64,000 nucleotides of DNA. It comes from Aegilops tauschii subsp. strangulata (Eukaryota; Streptophyta; Magnoliopsida; Poales; Poaceae). Location of the stretch: NCBI RefSeq assembly GCF_002575655.3, contig NC_053035.3:382145792-382209791 (forward strand), in the 5' to 3' direction. Within the stretch, counting starts at the first letter, position 1, and each line of letters opens with the position of its first letter. Position numbers and translations under genes: made by a program. The notes beneath the pieces are model-generated. The model saw only the letters and a program-made list of their open reading frames with translations, searched no databases and was not told where the DNA came from. Positions 32,543-45,050 of the stretch are shown here, one piece after another.

Positions 32543-35500
32543 ATGTCCGGCTCTGGAGCGCAGGGCAAGTGGATGGCCTCCTCCGTCACGGAGAAGGACA
32601 TCACGAAGATCCGGGAGGCGGGGTACTTGGCCCAGGAAATCGCCCACCCGCTTCCGGCCAAAGGGCAGATCGTCCCCACCCCCGAGCCCCATGAGAGGGT
32701 GGTATTCATTCCCAACTTCGTCCGTGGGTTAGGGTTTCCTCTCCACCCCTCCGTCCGCGGACTCATGTTCTACTATGGGCTAGACTTCCACGATCTAGCT
32801 CCAAAATTCTTTCCTCAACATTTCGGCATTCATTGTCGTGTGCGAGGCCTTCCTCCGCATCCCACCCCACTTCGGATTGTGGATAAAGATCTTCAATGTG
32901 AAGCCGAAGGTGGTGGGTAGTCAAAACGCAGAGTGCGGAGGCGCTATGGTGAGCAAGTTGTCCAACATCTAATGGCCCAAAGGTACCTTCATGGAGACCG
33001 TCAAAGGGTGGTAACAGCAGTGGTTCTACGTCACAGAACCCTGTGACACCACCTGGGCCGCGGCTCCCGAATTCAAGTCTGGGCCCCCGATGCGGCTCAC
33101 CTCCTGGCTAGAGAAGGGCCTGGAATGGGCTTCATCGGATGAGGTGACAGCGCTGCAGACGCGCATCAAGAGCATGGTGGACAAGAACATTAAGCTCGTC
33201 AGCCTGATCCAAGTGATGCTTTTTCGCCGGATCCTTCCTTGTCAAAGCCGGACTTGCCATTTGTGGGAGTTCGATCCGGCCAAGCACCAGACCGTGCAGC
33301 AGTTCTTCGACGCTACGCACGAAGGCATCTGGAAGGTGCTTTTTATGGCCAATGAGACGTGGCCGAAGACGACCGAGGACCGTGGGTACAACCTGACCCA
33401 TCCAGCCAGTCCGGTAAGTTTCTCGTATTCGAAGGTGTATCCTTCACCTGTACATTCAAGGAAGATGTCTAAGCTTCCCCATTTGTCTTTTCAGGGCTGG
33501 ACAAAGAAGGTGGAGCGGATCCAGTGTCCGGCTCCGCTGCCTGAAAACCCAGCTATCCCACTTCTGACGAAGATGTTGGTTCCTGCGCCCTACCAGGCAC
33601 CGGAGAAGAAGGCCAAGAAGAAAGGCCAGGCGGGAAGAGGCGGCCTTCGCCGTAAAGGCAATTCGGACGTGACGTCCGAAGACGCCGAAACCCACTCCTC
33701 CCCCGCCGCCGAAGGCGACGAGGAGGAAGAGGAGAGAACTCTCCCCCTAAGGGGGGAAGGAAGAAAAGGGTGGCCCCTACGGATCTAGAAGCATAGGCGT
33801 CCAAGAAGGGGAGGGTCTCCCTTGCGGATGACTACGCGATGGACACCGATAACAGCTCTGAGTGGCGTTCCAGGGAGAAGCCCCTGGCCGAATTGTAAGT
33901 ACTCTAGGGCACTTATAAACATATATACCCGGCTTCTTTAATTCATGATTTTAATATGTTAAAGCATGTGCTGCAGTCCGGCTCACGCCCGCCCCCAGCG
34001 GTCCTCATCCTCAGGGAATTCGCTGGATCCAAATGTGATGGACAGCTGGTCACTTCCGGCGGCCTCCTCTCCCAAGGCCACGGACGACGCCGAGGTGTTG
34101 TCCCGAAGGACCTTCCCAAGCCAGGGAGAGGTACAGGAGGCCGTCAGGGTGGCGCCAGAGGGTGATACCTCGGCCGCTGGACACATGGGGGAGAAAATCC
34201 CCTGGGAGACTGGCGATTGGGGCCATATCCAATTCGGCTCCCAGCCAAACAATATTCTGGAGGCCCATACGGCTCCGGAGTCAGGTAAGCAGCCTCCTTC
34301 GAAAGAAGGAGGTGGACCTATTCCGCCGGTGTCCTCTATCCATCCAGAGGCACCGGATACTCTACCGGAAGCGCTACAAAGTGCTTATTGTTGAGGAACA
34401 CCGTATCCTTATGGGTACGGTGGTCGGGAGGGTTTAGTCCGCTAAGAGCGGACTGACCGAAGCCTGCACGAGCCTTCTAACAGGCTTTGAGGTATGTAAA
34501 GCAAGTATGCAAAGAGAATGCCGTAGTATAGATAGTAGCCCCTGAGACTCTGTCCGGTGTTCGAAAAGAAAGGCCGGACAGAGGATCGAATAATTTTCGC
34601 AGGAGACTTATCATATGTGTCTATGTGAATAAGCAGGCGTCGATGCTGGCTGCGACCTCCCATGCTGCCGAAGTCTCCAAACTGAAGCAGATTCTGGAGC
34701 GGGCCAATGAAGAGCTCGGCCGTGTCAAGAAACAGCTAGAGAGCAAGCAAGGTATGCAATGGCCTATGCAGATCTAAAATGATATGGATTGTTTGTGTTG
34801 ATCATGTTATTATGGTGTTTCACAGGAGCTGTGGCCGAGGTGGAGTCCCTCAAGAACGCGCTGACCGAGGCCCAGAAGAAAGCGGTGATGGAACAAGCCG
34901 CCCGCGAAAAACACAAGGCAAGGGTCGGGGAGGTGCAGCAGGAGCTCCAGGATGCCGTAAAGAAATGCGAGTCCTTGGAGCGCAAGATTGCGGACCAAGA
35001 GTCCGAACTTGCTAAGGCCCAGCAAAGTGCACAAGAGGCCTGGGTTGAAGCCCAGGGCGCCATCCGGGAAATTCAGGAGGCCAAGCAGATTGCGGCGGGT
35101 AAGGCCTTTATTATGCACAGCAAATATGTGAAGAAAAGGTACCTCTTACTGACCCGGATTTGGAGTTCTCCAAGAGCGTTTGCGGATCTGCCTCCCAGTG
35201 TTGCTGATGTCGCGGATTTCTTCCAAGCCGAAGAGGGGGGCTCAATGGAGAAGCTGTTCTGGTCGCAATACCTTCTGCCAGAGCATCTAGTGCCCTTTAG
35301 CGATCAGCTGAAACAACTGACCGAACTGCATAGGGTGGTCGAATTGGCCATGAAGGATTTCATAATCCGTCTATGGCCTGCCGAAGCCATGCCCAGCAGC
35401 TACTTCGGGCTCGTGAAGCGGCTAGTCGATGCCTGCCCTCGGCTTGATGCCATAAAGCGGTTGGTCTGCATTGAAGGTGCGCGGATGGCCTTCGCCCGTG

Positions 35501-35658
35501 TGAAGGTACAGTAGGCGAAGATGAACGCCGTCAAGCTTGCGACCGAGAGACCGCCCGCGGGCAAGGAGCATCGCACGCCCGAGCAGTATTTTGATGATGT
35601 CCTGGAGGGATCCCGCATTGTGGAGGGCCAGTGCGCAAAGGACATTATTTTTGAATGA
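32543..35658 (+). pseudogene. Antisense spliced gene of element E (Transposase_28-like, coiled coil)
   Basis: Runs opposite to gag, from ATG 32543. The first exon has the segment GLGFPLHPSVRGLMFYYGL, typical of the plant family called putative gypsy type transposon (PF04195). Frameshift near 32810 and in-frame stops near 32970 and 33010 break it; further reading resumes to 33413. GT..AG introns are visible at 33414-33494, 33895-33976, 34285-34636 and 34752-34825. The middle is Lys/Glu/Ser-rich (33600-33780). The last part (from 34826) is a long coiled coil (KNALTEAQKKAVMEQAA onward) with a hydrophobic tail; an in-frame TAG at 35512 precedes the end at 35658. Antisense ORFs are known in grass gypsy elements such as Grande. 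Role unknown; here non-functional. Confidence 0.65.
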
Positions 35659-36863
35659 ATACACTCATGTTATCCAGTCCTGTATTATGGAACAAAGCAT
35701 ATATGTAATATATTGCTTTTTTTTTAATTTCCTCCTGTGCGGCCGTTTTATTAAATCTGAGAGTTGGCCTGTCGTCAGCTTCAGCCCCCACGTAGGTAGT
35801 ATGGGGGTGTTCGGGTTGGAACCTAAACACACTTGACCCAAAACTTTGGTCCTTGAAGGAGGTGTTTAGCGCAGCGAACTAGGCAATCGAACTATGTGGC
35901 TTTATCACCCTCACTTAGCCATAGGAGTTTTACAATAGGAGTGTAGGCGCAGCCCCTAGTTAGTATTTGTTTATCCGAACTAGGGTGCTGTAGACAACTG
36001 ATCGGGTGAAGGCCGATCCGTCGCATAATGCGGAAAAAATCGCAAGAGATTTTTAGCCTCCAAATAGCTGACCAGCTCTCACCGCATCATGACAGTCAGT
36101 TTTCGGCTTTCTCTACTGAGGTGTTTATCCGGATAAACCAGGAACACAATCACAGTAGTTCTCCCTTTACTACCCTAGCCGATAAGGCGGAACGTAAGGT
36201 AGCAAGCACAGGAGCCGGGAAACCCAACTATTGACCAACGAAATGATTCGGAGCCGATGCATATAATGCTATATTCGGCGCGCTGAACAATACTGTAAAA
36301 GTGTTCAGACTTGTTGCCAATGTATGGAGCGTAATGGGGCCCCTGGAGAGTTAAGTCGTACCAAGGTGTACGGGTGCAATCAATGAAGATAGTGAAATAT
36401 AATGAAGGAGTAAGCCAGTACCGCATAAGTTGGGCCGCAAACAGTTTCCGTTATAATTTGATTGATACGTCAAAGCGTATTTGTAAAAATAGTGCGATAA
36501 GCAACAGGGCTATTAAACATGCCGAGGCTAAGGGGGAGCTGCGTGCGGGTCCTGAAAACAGGTAAGGTTATCGTCAAGAAGACCATTTAGATATTCTATT
36601 GCACGTCTATGCAGCGTGCCGCCTTGGTACGTCCATCCTTCGAAAGGATTGATGATCAGGCCGTCATGAGGGGCCTGTGGAGAGGAAACCTAAAAAGGAT
36701 GAAAAGAAAAGAGAAACTATGTGTGCCCAGGTAAGGTCGAGCCGCATTGCGGACCACGATCGAGTCATGCCTCCGTCTTTGCCCATGGTATTTTGAGTGC
36801 GTAGTTATGTACGCGCGGTATGTATGCCGCCATTCGGTCAGGACTGAGATGGAGGCCGAATTG
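35659..36863. other. Non-coding spacer between convergent genes of E
   Basis: About 1.2 kb between the end of the antisense gene and the end of the protease on the other strand. No reverse transcriptase motif (such as YxDD) was seen on either strand in the open stretches. It probably marks where polymerase sequence is lacking or was deleted. Confidence 0.5.
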
Positions 36864-39800
36864 CTAGTTGAACTCATGACGAGCTGGACTGTCATGCTGC
36901 GGAGTAGTCCAGACTCGTTTAATAGTGACCGGGAGCTTGGCCGCTGAATTGATGTTCTGCTTGATCAGGCCGCCCTGTACTTCCGCTGCGAGGGCTGTGG
37001 TGTGCTCCTCAGTATGAACGGAGCGTTCCATGCTTCCTTTGACTGTTATGACACCGCGTGGTCCGGGCATCTTGAGTTTGAGATAGGCATAATGCGGCAC
37101 CGCATTGAAGCGAGCAAATGCGGTTCGTCCGAGTAGTGCGTGATAGCCACTGCGAAAGGGGACGATGTCGAAGATCAAGTCTTCGCTTTAGAAGTTGTCC
37201 GGTGACCCGAAGACGACTTCCAATGTGATTGAGCCCGTGCAACAAGCCTCTACACCTGGTATTACTCCTTTAAAGGTAGTTTTTGTGGGCTTGATCCTTG
37301 ATGGATCGATGCCCATCTTGCGGACTGTGTCCCGATAGAGCAGGTTAAGGCTGCTGCCACCATCCATGATGACTCGTGTGAGGTGGAATCCATCAATGAT
37401 TGGGTCGAGGACTAGTGCGGCTGAACCGCCATGACGGATACTGGTCGGATGGTCCCTGCGATCGAAGGTGATCGGGCAGGATGACCATGGGTTGAATTTT
37501 TGGGCGACTGGCTCTATCGCATAGACGTCCCTGAGCGCGAGTTTGCACTCCTTCTTGGGGAAATGAGTAACGTATATCATGTTCACTGTTTTGACTTGGG
37601 GGGGGGGGGATTTCTTCTGTCTTCCTATGTTCTGTGGACGGGGCTCCTCGTCATCCTCTTCACTTGGCGACCCCTTCTCCTTACTCTCGGTATTTAATCT
37701 ACCGGCCTGTTTAAAGACCCAACAGCTTCTGTTGGTATGATTGGTGGGTTTATCGGGAGTGTCGTGGATCTGACATGGTCGATCGAGGATTCGGTCCAAG
37801 CTGGATGAGCCCGGATTGTTTCTTTTGTATGGCTTCTTCCGCTGGCCGCACTTGGAGCCACTGAATCCGGCGTTGACCGATGTGTCATCGGTATTGTTAC
37901 CGTTGCTTCGACGCTTGTGCCTGTTGTGTCGGGGCATGCCGTTGCTATTTCTGGCTTCAGAGGTGCCAGGTTCACTTGCATTATTATTGTTGCGGGCTAG
38001 CCAACTATCTTCGCTCGTGCAAAAGCAGGTCATAAGTGCCACGAGGGTTGCCATATAATTCGGCTTCTCCTGGCCGAGGTGTCGGGCGAGCCATTTGTCG
38101 CGGATGCTATGCTTAAAGGCCGCTAGGGCTTCGGCATCCGGACAGTCGACGATCTGGTTCTTCTTAGTTAGGAACCTAGTCCAGAATTTCCTGGCCGACT
38201 CTCCGGGCGGTTGAACTATGTGACTTAAGTCATCGGCATCCGGAGGTCAGACGTATGTACCCTGGAAGTTGTCGCGGAAGGCATCTTCCAGGTCCTCCCA
38301 GCTGCCAATGGAGGTCTCTGGTAGGCTGTTTAACCAGTGTCGAGCTGGTCCTTTCAGTTTTAGCGGGCGGTATTTGATGGCATGAAGATCATCGCCGCGA
38401 GCCATATGAATATGGAGAAGAAAATCCTCAATCCATACTGCGGGATCTGTTGTTCCATCATATGATTCGATATTCACGGGTTTAAACCCTTCTGGGAATT
38501 CATGCTCCATTACTTTGTCAGTGAAGCAGAGGGGGTGTGCAGCGCCTCTATATCGGGCCAAGTCGCGATGCAGTTCAGATGGAGTCCGTCTGCGGTTTTC
38601 GGCCTGGATGTAGTTATGCTTGTCACGCCCGGCTAGATTGCCGTCCTCGCACATCGAGTCGCGCCCACGCGATCCGTAGATCGATCTGGTCTGACCTGCC
38701 CTATTTTCCAGGTCCTGCCGTAAGTCATAAGTATATCCCCGAGTTGTTGTGTCTCTGCCTTTACGGCAAGGTAGTGCGGGCTGGTGTTCGGCTTGAGCTG
38801 CCATCTTGTCGCGGCCACGAGTGGTCGGTCCGCCGTGTTACGCGCTGATGGTACGGGCTCCAGCGCCTCGTCGTCGAATTGACGTAGCAGCTTACGCTTT
38901 GGGTAACTCTTGGTTGGGCGCTCGAGGCTGTATTCCTCGGCTGCCAGGACATTAGTCCACCTGTCGTTGAGCAGATCTTGGTCAGCTTGAACCTGTTGCT
39001 GTTTCTTTTTCAGGCTCCTTGCAGTGGCTATAAGCCGGCGCTTAAAGCGCTCATCCTCAAGGGGTTCCTCAGGCACAATAAAGTCTTCGTCGCCGAGGCT
39101 CACCTCATCCTTGGAGGGTGGAAGGTAATTACTGCCCTCCGAGTCTTTGTTTGCAGCCTGTTCGTCAGGGCTAATTTGCCCATCCTCCCGGTCATCCTGT
39201 TCGGAGGTTGGCTTGATGGGGTTTTCTTGGTCTTCGGCGTCGTCCAGAGTATTATTGTCTCCGGTGCTGGTATTGCTATCTTTTCCACGGCGTGATTTAG
39301 AGCAGCGCCGCCGACGTCGACGCTTTGGTTGTATCTTAGGAGGTGTATCCTCAACTGGATTTTTCTCGTTATCGCCGTTGCCTTCTTTGGGTGTATCCAC
39401 CATGTACACGTCATACAAAGAGGTGGCCGTCCAGTGTCCGGTAAACGGCGGGTTTTGGGCCTGCTCTTCTCCGGCATCGTCGTCCATACCGTTGATGTCT
39501 TCAGACCCGTAATCAAGCATGTTGGTTATGTCCTCGATAGTGTCTATGAAGTGGGTGGTGGGTGGGACGTAAAATTCCCCGCTCTCAGCCCTTAGTCCGG
39601 GTTGGGCGTAGTTCGGACGTCGCCCCTCTGTAATGACGAGGGATCGCATTAAGTCCAGGGCCTCGCTTAAAGGCGAGGTTTGGTCAGGGAGAAGATAGTC
39701 CGTGGAGTACGGTGGGAAGGAAACCCCTTGGCCGAGCTCACGCGGTACCGACTCCGAGGATTCGGAGCCAGTGTTCGGAGACGGGTCTGGTTTCACGGTG

Positions 39801-40143
39801 ATTGCCGGTGATGCTATTTCCTCCGATTCTCCCGCACTAGGCTCAACAGCCACAGAGAGTCCGGCGGGATCGAGAATCCCGTCTTCGGACCTGGTATGCG
39901 CTCTAGATCTAAGGCCAAAGAGAAAGTTTGGGTCACGAACCCTTGGAGGACCAAGTCTCCTCGGATATCAGCGACATAATTCAGATTTCTGAAGCTAATC
40001 TAGTGACCTGGGGTGTAGCTATCGATCTGCTCCAGATGGCCAAGCGAGTTGGCCCGCAGAACGAAGCCGTCGAACACAAAGATCTGGCCGGGGAGGAAGA
40101 CCTCCCTCGGGGCAGCATTGTTGTAGATGACAGATGGAGCCAT
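36864..40143 (-). pseudogene. gag-pro: gag-protease of element E, several lesions
   Basis: Starts at ATG 40143, 47 bases inside the 5' LTR, with MAPSVIYNNAAPREVFLPG. An in-frame TAG near 39999 and later frame changes break it. The N-terminal half is acidic and disordered, with a basic patch (PKRRRRRRCSKSRRGK). The capsid domain lies about 38540-38250 (WIEDFLLHIHMARGDDLHA, GPARHWLNSLP, then a TGA). The protease is at 37400-36864 with active-site DGGSS (VIMDGGSSLNLLYRDTV) and GYHALLGRTAFARF; a stop at 37188 splits it. The order gag-protease is normal for gypsy elements, but no polymerase follows. Not functional. Confidence 0.8.
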
Positions 40144-40190
40144 TGAACCTTTTGACGGCGACACAGTGGAACTCTCAATGAAAGCACCAA

Positions 40191-40667
40191 TGTCGGTGTC
40201 AAAACCGGCGGATCTCGCGTAGGGGGTCCCGAACTGTGCGTCTTAGGATCGATGGTAATAGGAGACATGGGACACAATGATTACCCATGTTCGGGCCCTC
40301 TCGATGGAGGTAATACCCTACTTCCTGCTTGATTATCTTGGATGAATATGGGGTTACAAGAGTTGATCTACCATGAGATCGTAATGGCTAAACCCTAGAA
40401 GTCTAGCCTATATGATTATGATTCTCCTTGCCTCTACGGGCCAAACCCTCCGGTTTATATAGACACCGGAGGGACCTAGGGTTATACAAAATCGGTTTAC
40501 AGAGGAAGGAATCTTCATATCCGAACGCTAAGCTTGCCTTCCACGCGAAGGAGAGTCCCATTCGGACACGGGTGGAAGTATTCTGTCTTGTATCTTCATG
40601 GCCCATCAGTCCGACCCACGTCACATAGCCCGGACGCCCGAGGACCCCTTAATCCAGGACTCCCTCA
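40191..40667 (-). repeat. 5' LTR of element E
   Basis: 477 bp, tgtcggtgtcaaaaccgg...gactccctca. TATATAAA on the minus strand at 40454-40461 in ggtgtcTATATAAAccgg context marks the promoter. Target duplication gcagc follows at 40668. Confidence 0.92.
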
Positions 40668-40716
40668 GCAGCAATAACTCGCCGGCGGTGACGGCAACCT
40701 CTGTCTCCATCTCCAT
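40668..40716 (-). pseudogene. 5' end of the gene split by element E
   Basis: From ATG 40716, MEMETEVAVTAGELL, then the element E junction. Joined to 31514-31411 (one copy of gcagc removed) it gives an uninterrupted 51-codon exon ending at a GT donor. This frame continuity across the insertion is the main evidence that a real exon was hit. Confidence 0.6.
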
Positions 40717-41290
40717 GTCGTGCTCCGGTGCTTTAGTAGGCCCGGTGTCGCCACTCCCTCTGATGGGGAACTTCGGCGGCATCCTCGTACACTGACGGTT
40801 TTGAGGACTGAGAGCGTGTGGCGTCGAGGATGCAAGCGGAGAGAGGATTGTGTGTGTGTGTGGCGAGGATGGGAGGTGCGGCCGCTCGGGCGCACCATTA
40901 ATATGGAGTAGTGGGAGTTGTGGGAGAGAGGCGAGCGGCGGTCAAACCGATGGCTCGCCTCCCGGTGAGCCTGCGCACCGGTCTGCTGGCATGCCTACCA
41001 AAGTTTCACACAGCTACTCGCACGCCTCCCGATGACACTACGCAGCGAGCACACCTCCGTCAATTCACACACCTGCACGCATGCCTCCCCATCTGCCTGC
41101 GCGGCAGACTGCTCGTATGCGTCCCGTCAACTCACGCCTGCTCGCACGGCACACGGGTCGCGCGGCGGCACGTATGTTGTTTTTCTATTTGGATGATTAA
41201 TGCTGCCGCTTTATTGCTTAACCGAAGCGTGACACGTATCCATTGTTTCTCTAACGCTCACGGTTCAAATAAATAATCCGTTTGGGATAT
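40717..41290 (-). promoter_or_regulatory. GC-rich upstream region of the split gene
   Basis: About 60% GC with many CG pairs, directly upstream of ATG 40716 on the minus strand. Likely 5' untranslated and promoter sequence. It contains a tg repeat at 40852-40862. Several compositional ORFs run through it and are not supported. Confidence 0.35.
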
Positions 41291-41759
41291 TGGTTCCCAA
41301 TTATTAATAATCTCCCGTCTGTAATTAGATAAAGATTACCTCAAAACTAGTCTCAAATTTGACAAAAAAAAGTACAATTCCACTTTGTATTGGTGTCCAT
41401 ATGACAACACGATAAGTTTCATGAACTTCAAATAAGTATTGGATGTACTAGAATTTAAAAATCATGATTCTCAATGTTTGAAATTTGTTGCACGGGGAGT
41501 AAACATGCACCCAGTGAGACACATGTGTTTTTGCAATCCATTTAGGTGCACTGTCACATGTGCATGTAGCTCAAATTTTATTTTTGCACATTATACCCGT
41601 AGAAAATCAATCAATTAATGTACTAAAACATCTTAATGATCTCTATGATTTTTTTGAAATTAAAACGTCCCTCCTTTGGTAACATATATGTTCACCGCGG
41701 GATAATTAATTTAACATGTATCGTAGTTGCGGTGGATTCGCGGTGTGTGTGTGGGTGTG
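41291..41759. other. AT-rich sequence, nothing recognised
   Basis: No ORF, repeat or transposon terminus was recognised between the GC-rich upstream region and the tandem array. Confidence 0.3.
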
Positions 41760-44470
41760 TGCGTCTGGGGGTGGCGGATGGCTCGCAGTACACTACGAGT
41801 TGTGAGCCACCGTGTGGGTTGGCTGTTTTGTTAGGCAGGCCGGTGCCACATCAGAGTCGTCAAATCATTATTTAAAACATTGCACAACCCTTTCATACAT
41901 ACATGTTTTAGCCACATGCAGTCGATGGTTGTCCTACACGACACTCGATACTCGCGTGTGACGCTTTCTGTGGGCCCACAAGGTCGTCGTCCATCACTTT
42001 GACGCACAGCCGACAGTGAGGTTAATTTGTCCAGCAAGGTAGAATCTTTTTTGTTTGTGTTATGGTGGTATATAGTACGCGTCGAAGAGATGGGAGGGGA
42101 CTAGCATATACCCTATACGTACGCGTCCGTGAACAAGTACACCTCACTCAGTGTCGGGACTTTTTGGTTTTCGAGGCACGTTCCACATCAAAATTGTGAA
42201 ATTGGCTATTCAAACATCACACAACACCTTTTTGGGCCACATGCATATCCTAGCTAGGACACTCACGTGTGACGCTTCCATCTATGGGCCCACGAGGCCA
42301 TCGTCGATGCATGCATGCATCACTTACCTACATCGGGAGAGGTTAATTAGTTTCACCATCGATGAGGATTCTTTTGGGTTGTACATATATTACGGCATGA
42401 GCATGTAGTATGCAGTGAAGAGGGGGGAAGGGGACCATCATATGTAGTACGCTTGATGAACCTCGCTCTGTGTGGGTGCATGGTTTACGATTTTTGAGGC
42501 ATGTGGCACATCAAAGTTGTGCATTTTGGGTATTCAACATATATATGTTTGGCCCACATGCAAAGCGGTGGCGGTTGTCCTCTCGCACCCACTTAAGTGG
42601 TTATCAGTGATATCGATGCTTTCCATCTGTGGGCCGCCTGGTCCATCACTTCTTTTTGCCTGACAACAAGAGGTTAATTTGACTTAGGAGGGGATTATTA
42701 TTTTTGCTCTGGGATGACATGCATGATACAGTTTGAGCACAAACACATGCATGTGTACGCATGAATCCCTCCCATTGAGTCGAAGTGGCTAGTACAACGA
42801 CACATCATGAACCGATCTCGCTCTGTGTGGGGAGCTAGTGTATGATTTTTGACGCACGCGCCACATCAATGTTGTGTATTCAAACATGCATGCACGCATC
42901 ACCTCCATACATATGCATGCAGTGGTTGCCTTCGAACGGTACACTCCCTCGCATGGTTGTCGGCGACAAGCCTATATATTCGTGGGCCCGTGTGGACATC
43001 CATGATCGCCTTGACCAACAACAAGATAGGTTACCATGGCGGATTCTTCATTTGGTTCGTGTTATCGTAGTATAGGTCATGGTGAGATTCAGACCTTAAG
43101 TTTGAGCCCATATACTGTGCACGCATGCATGCATGCATGAATCCCCGTCGTTGGCTTGAAGTGTGGTGTAACATACATGTGCATCGTCAACCTAACCCTC
43201 ACTCAGTGTGGGGATTTCTAGTTTGAAATCACGATGCCACATCAAAGTTGTTCCATTGTTACTCAAAAACACACCTCTCCTACATATGTTTGGGCCACAC
43301 GCATGCAGTGGTTGTCTTTGGTGACTAGCTACTTGCGTGATTATTGGCGAGCTAGCCCATCTCCAGGGTCGCATGGACGGCCATCACTTTGACCAACAAC
43401 AAGAGAGAGGTTGTATGACCAAGGTGGATTATTCTTGGTCCGTTTTACGATCCATCTTGGTGAGACATTCCTCTCTGGCCCGCCGATTGAAAGTGTGTGT
43501 GTGTGTGGGGGGTTGCTACTTCGCACTTTGCTAGGTGAACCTCGGTTGGGGGGGCATGCATTCATAGCTTAGGATTCCCTTCGTGGCGACACGAGGGGGG
43601 GCTGCTAGCTACTTCGCACTTTGCTAGGTGAACCTCGGTTGGGCGGGAGGGGGCATGCATTCATAGCTTAGGATTCCCTTCGTGCCAACACAAGGGGGGG
43701 TGGGGGCTTCTAGCTACTTCGCACTTTGCTAGTTGAACCTCGGTTGGGGGGCATGCATTCATAGCTTAGGATTCCCTTCGTGCCGACACAAGGGAGGGGG
43801 GCTGCTAGCTACTTCGCACTTTGCTAGGTGAACCTTGGTTGGGGGAGCATGCATTCATATCTTAGGATTCCCTTCATGCCGACACGAGGGAGGGGGCTGC
43901 TAGCTACTTCGCACTTTGCTAGGGTGAACCTCGGTTGGGGGGGCATGCATTCATAGCTTAGGATTCCCTTCGTGCCAACACGAGGGAGGGGGGCTCCTAG
44001 CTACTTCGCACTTTGCTAGGGTGAACCTCGGTTGGGGGGCATGAATTCATAACTTAGGATTCCCTTCGTGCCGACACGAGGGAGGGGGGCTGCTAGCTAC
44101 TTTGCACTTTGCTAGGTGAATGAACCTCGGTTGGGGGGCATGCATTCATAGCTTAGGATTCCCTTCGTGCCGACACGAGGGAGGATGGGGGCTGCTAGCT
44201 ACTTCGCACTTTGCTAGGTGAACCTCGGTTGGGGGGAGAGGGCATGCATTCATAGCTTAGGATTCCCTTTGTGCCGACACGAGGGGGGTGTGGGGACAAG
44301 CAATAATGTGGGCTTTGCGAGAGAGGTGCCACATCGACGTTGCATTTGATATTTGAAAATCAAACCACCCTTTTGATACATAAATTTGGTCCACATGCAA
44401 GTGTGTTCGTGTTCTGACCCTCTCCCGCGCCATTTTTTGCCAAATTTATGAACATTAGACAAGTCGGATG
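41760..44470. repeat. Diverged tandem array, units about 325-375 bp
   Basis: Six diverged units anchored by ccacatca or its variant: 41846, 42183, 42507, 42861, 43237 and 44339. Each unit then has a ttgggccacatgca-like block, gacgcttccatctgtgggcc, a ccatcac block and aggttaattt. Spacings are about 337, 324, 354 and 376; the last gap is longer because of the minisatellite inside it. Confidence 0.7.
43511..44295. repeat. 96-bp minisatellite, eight copies
   Basis: Eight tandem copies of a unit containing ctacttcgcactttgctagg, gaacctcggttggggg, gcatgcattcatagcttagg and attcccttcgtgccgacacg. The ctacttcgc core starts at 43516, 43609, 43714, 43809, 43904, 44001, 44097 and 44199 (the seventh reads ctactttgc). 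Much less diverged than the surrounding 340 bp array, so amplified later, inside its fifth unit. Confidence 0.9.
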
Positions 44471-44572
44471 ACGCAACAGACACAATTCACTCAAACTAAC
44501 CGTGTACCACGCCGGTGCCCCTGTCACGCACACATCCGCACAGTACATTGGGCTCCATGAGGCTCCCCCTCT

Positions 44573-44870
44573 CAAAAATATCTGCCCGCCTCGAGGGTTT
44601 CTCTGTTTCATAACACACAGTTGTTATCTTCAGACCGTGTGCGATGTTTCTTGTTCCCAATCCCAATCCCGCCTGCATGCCTAGAAAATATCTTCCCGCC
44701 TCGAGGGTTTTTCTATTTCATAACACACGGTTGTTATCTCCGGACCGTGTGCGATGTTTCTTGTTCCCAATCCCGCCTGCATCCCTAGAAAATATCTGCC
44801 CGCCTTGAGGGTTTTTCTGTTTCATAACACATGGTTGTTATCTCCAGACCGTGTGCGGTGCACTATCATC
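44573..44870. repeat. Three tandem copies of a CACTA-type subterminal repeat
   Basis: Units of about 115-130 bases, each with cccgcct(c/t)gagggttt, cataacacac(a/g)gttgttatct and agaccgtgtgcgatg. The gaccgtgtgcgatg core equals the repeats at 24780 onward. It may mark the other end of the same transposon or an end of a second one. Confidence 0.65.
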
Positions 44871-44961
44871 AAAATTTTCAATAGCCCAGCATTTCACTCC
44901 CGCGTTTGACTCCCACGTAGTAAAATTTTCAGTACCCGCATCATTTCCTCAAACACCCCGC

Positions 44962-45050
44962 CCCCCCTCCACACACACATACAACACACACACACACACA
45001 CCAAAACCTCCTCGAGCGTGCGCGCGCGCGCGCACACACACACCCCTCCC
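44962..45050. repeat. Microsatellite-rich stretch (CA and GC repeats)
   Basis: Pyrimidine-rich cccc/ca run, then (ca)n at 44985-44999 and (gc)n with (ca)n at 45018-45045, upstream of the gene that starts at 45169. Confidence 0.7.

Larger units (their letters stand above)
31520..40667 (-). mobile_element. Element E: Fatima-like gypsy LTR retrotransposon without polymerase, with antisense gene
   Basis: 9148 bp, minus strand, LTRs 31520-31996 and 40191-40667 (477 bp each), termini TGAGGGAGTCC...ACGACA and ...CCGACA in element orientation, target duplication gcagc at 31515-31519 and 40668-40672. gag-protease occupies the right half (minus); the left half holds a long gene on the opposite strand. 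Reverse transcriptase, RNase H and integrase are not seen. It split exon 1 of the gene at 30661-40716. Family name from memory of the LTR sequence. Confidence 0.9.

Noticed and set aside
35537..36948. Short ORFs between the convergent genes of E
   Set aside because: Small, without motifs, and not supported by a second copy in the window.
38978..39595. Plus-strand ORFs opposite gag of element E
   Set aside because: Antisense shadows of the gag frame with no recognisable domain.
43511..44295. Regularly spaced repeats resembling a CRISPR array
   Set aside because: Units are contiguous 96-bp copies without unique spacers, in plant nuclear DNA; a minisatellite.
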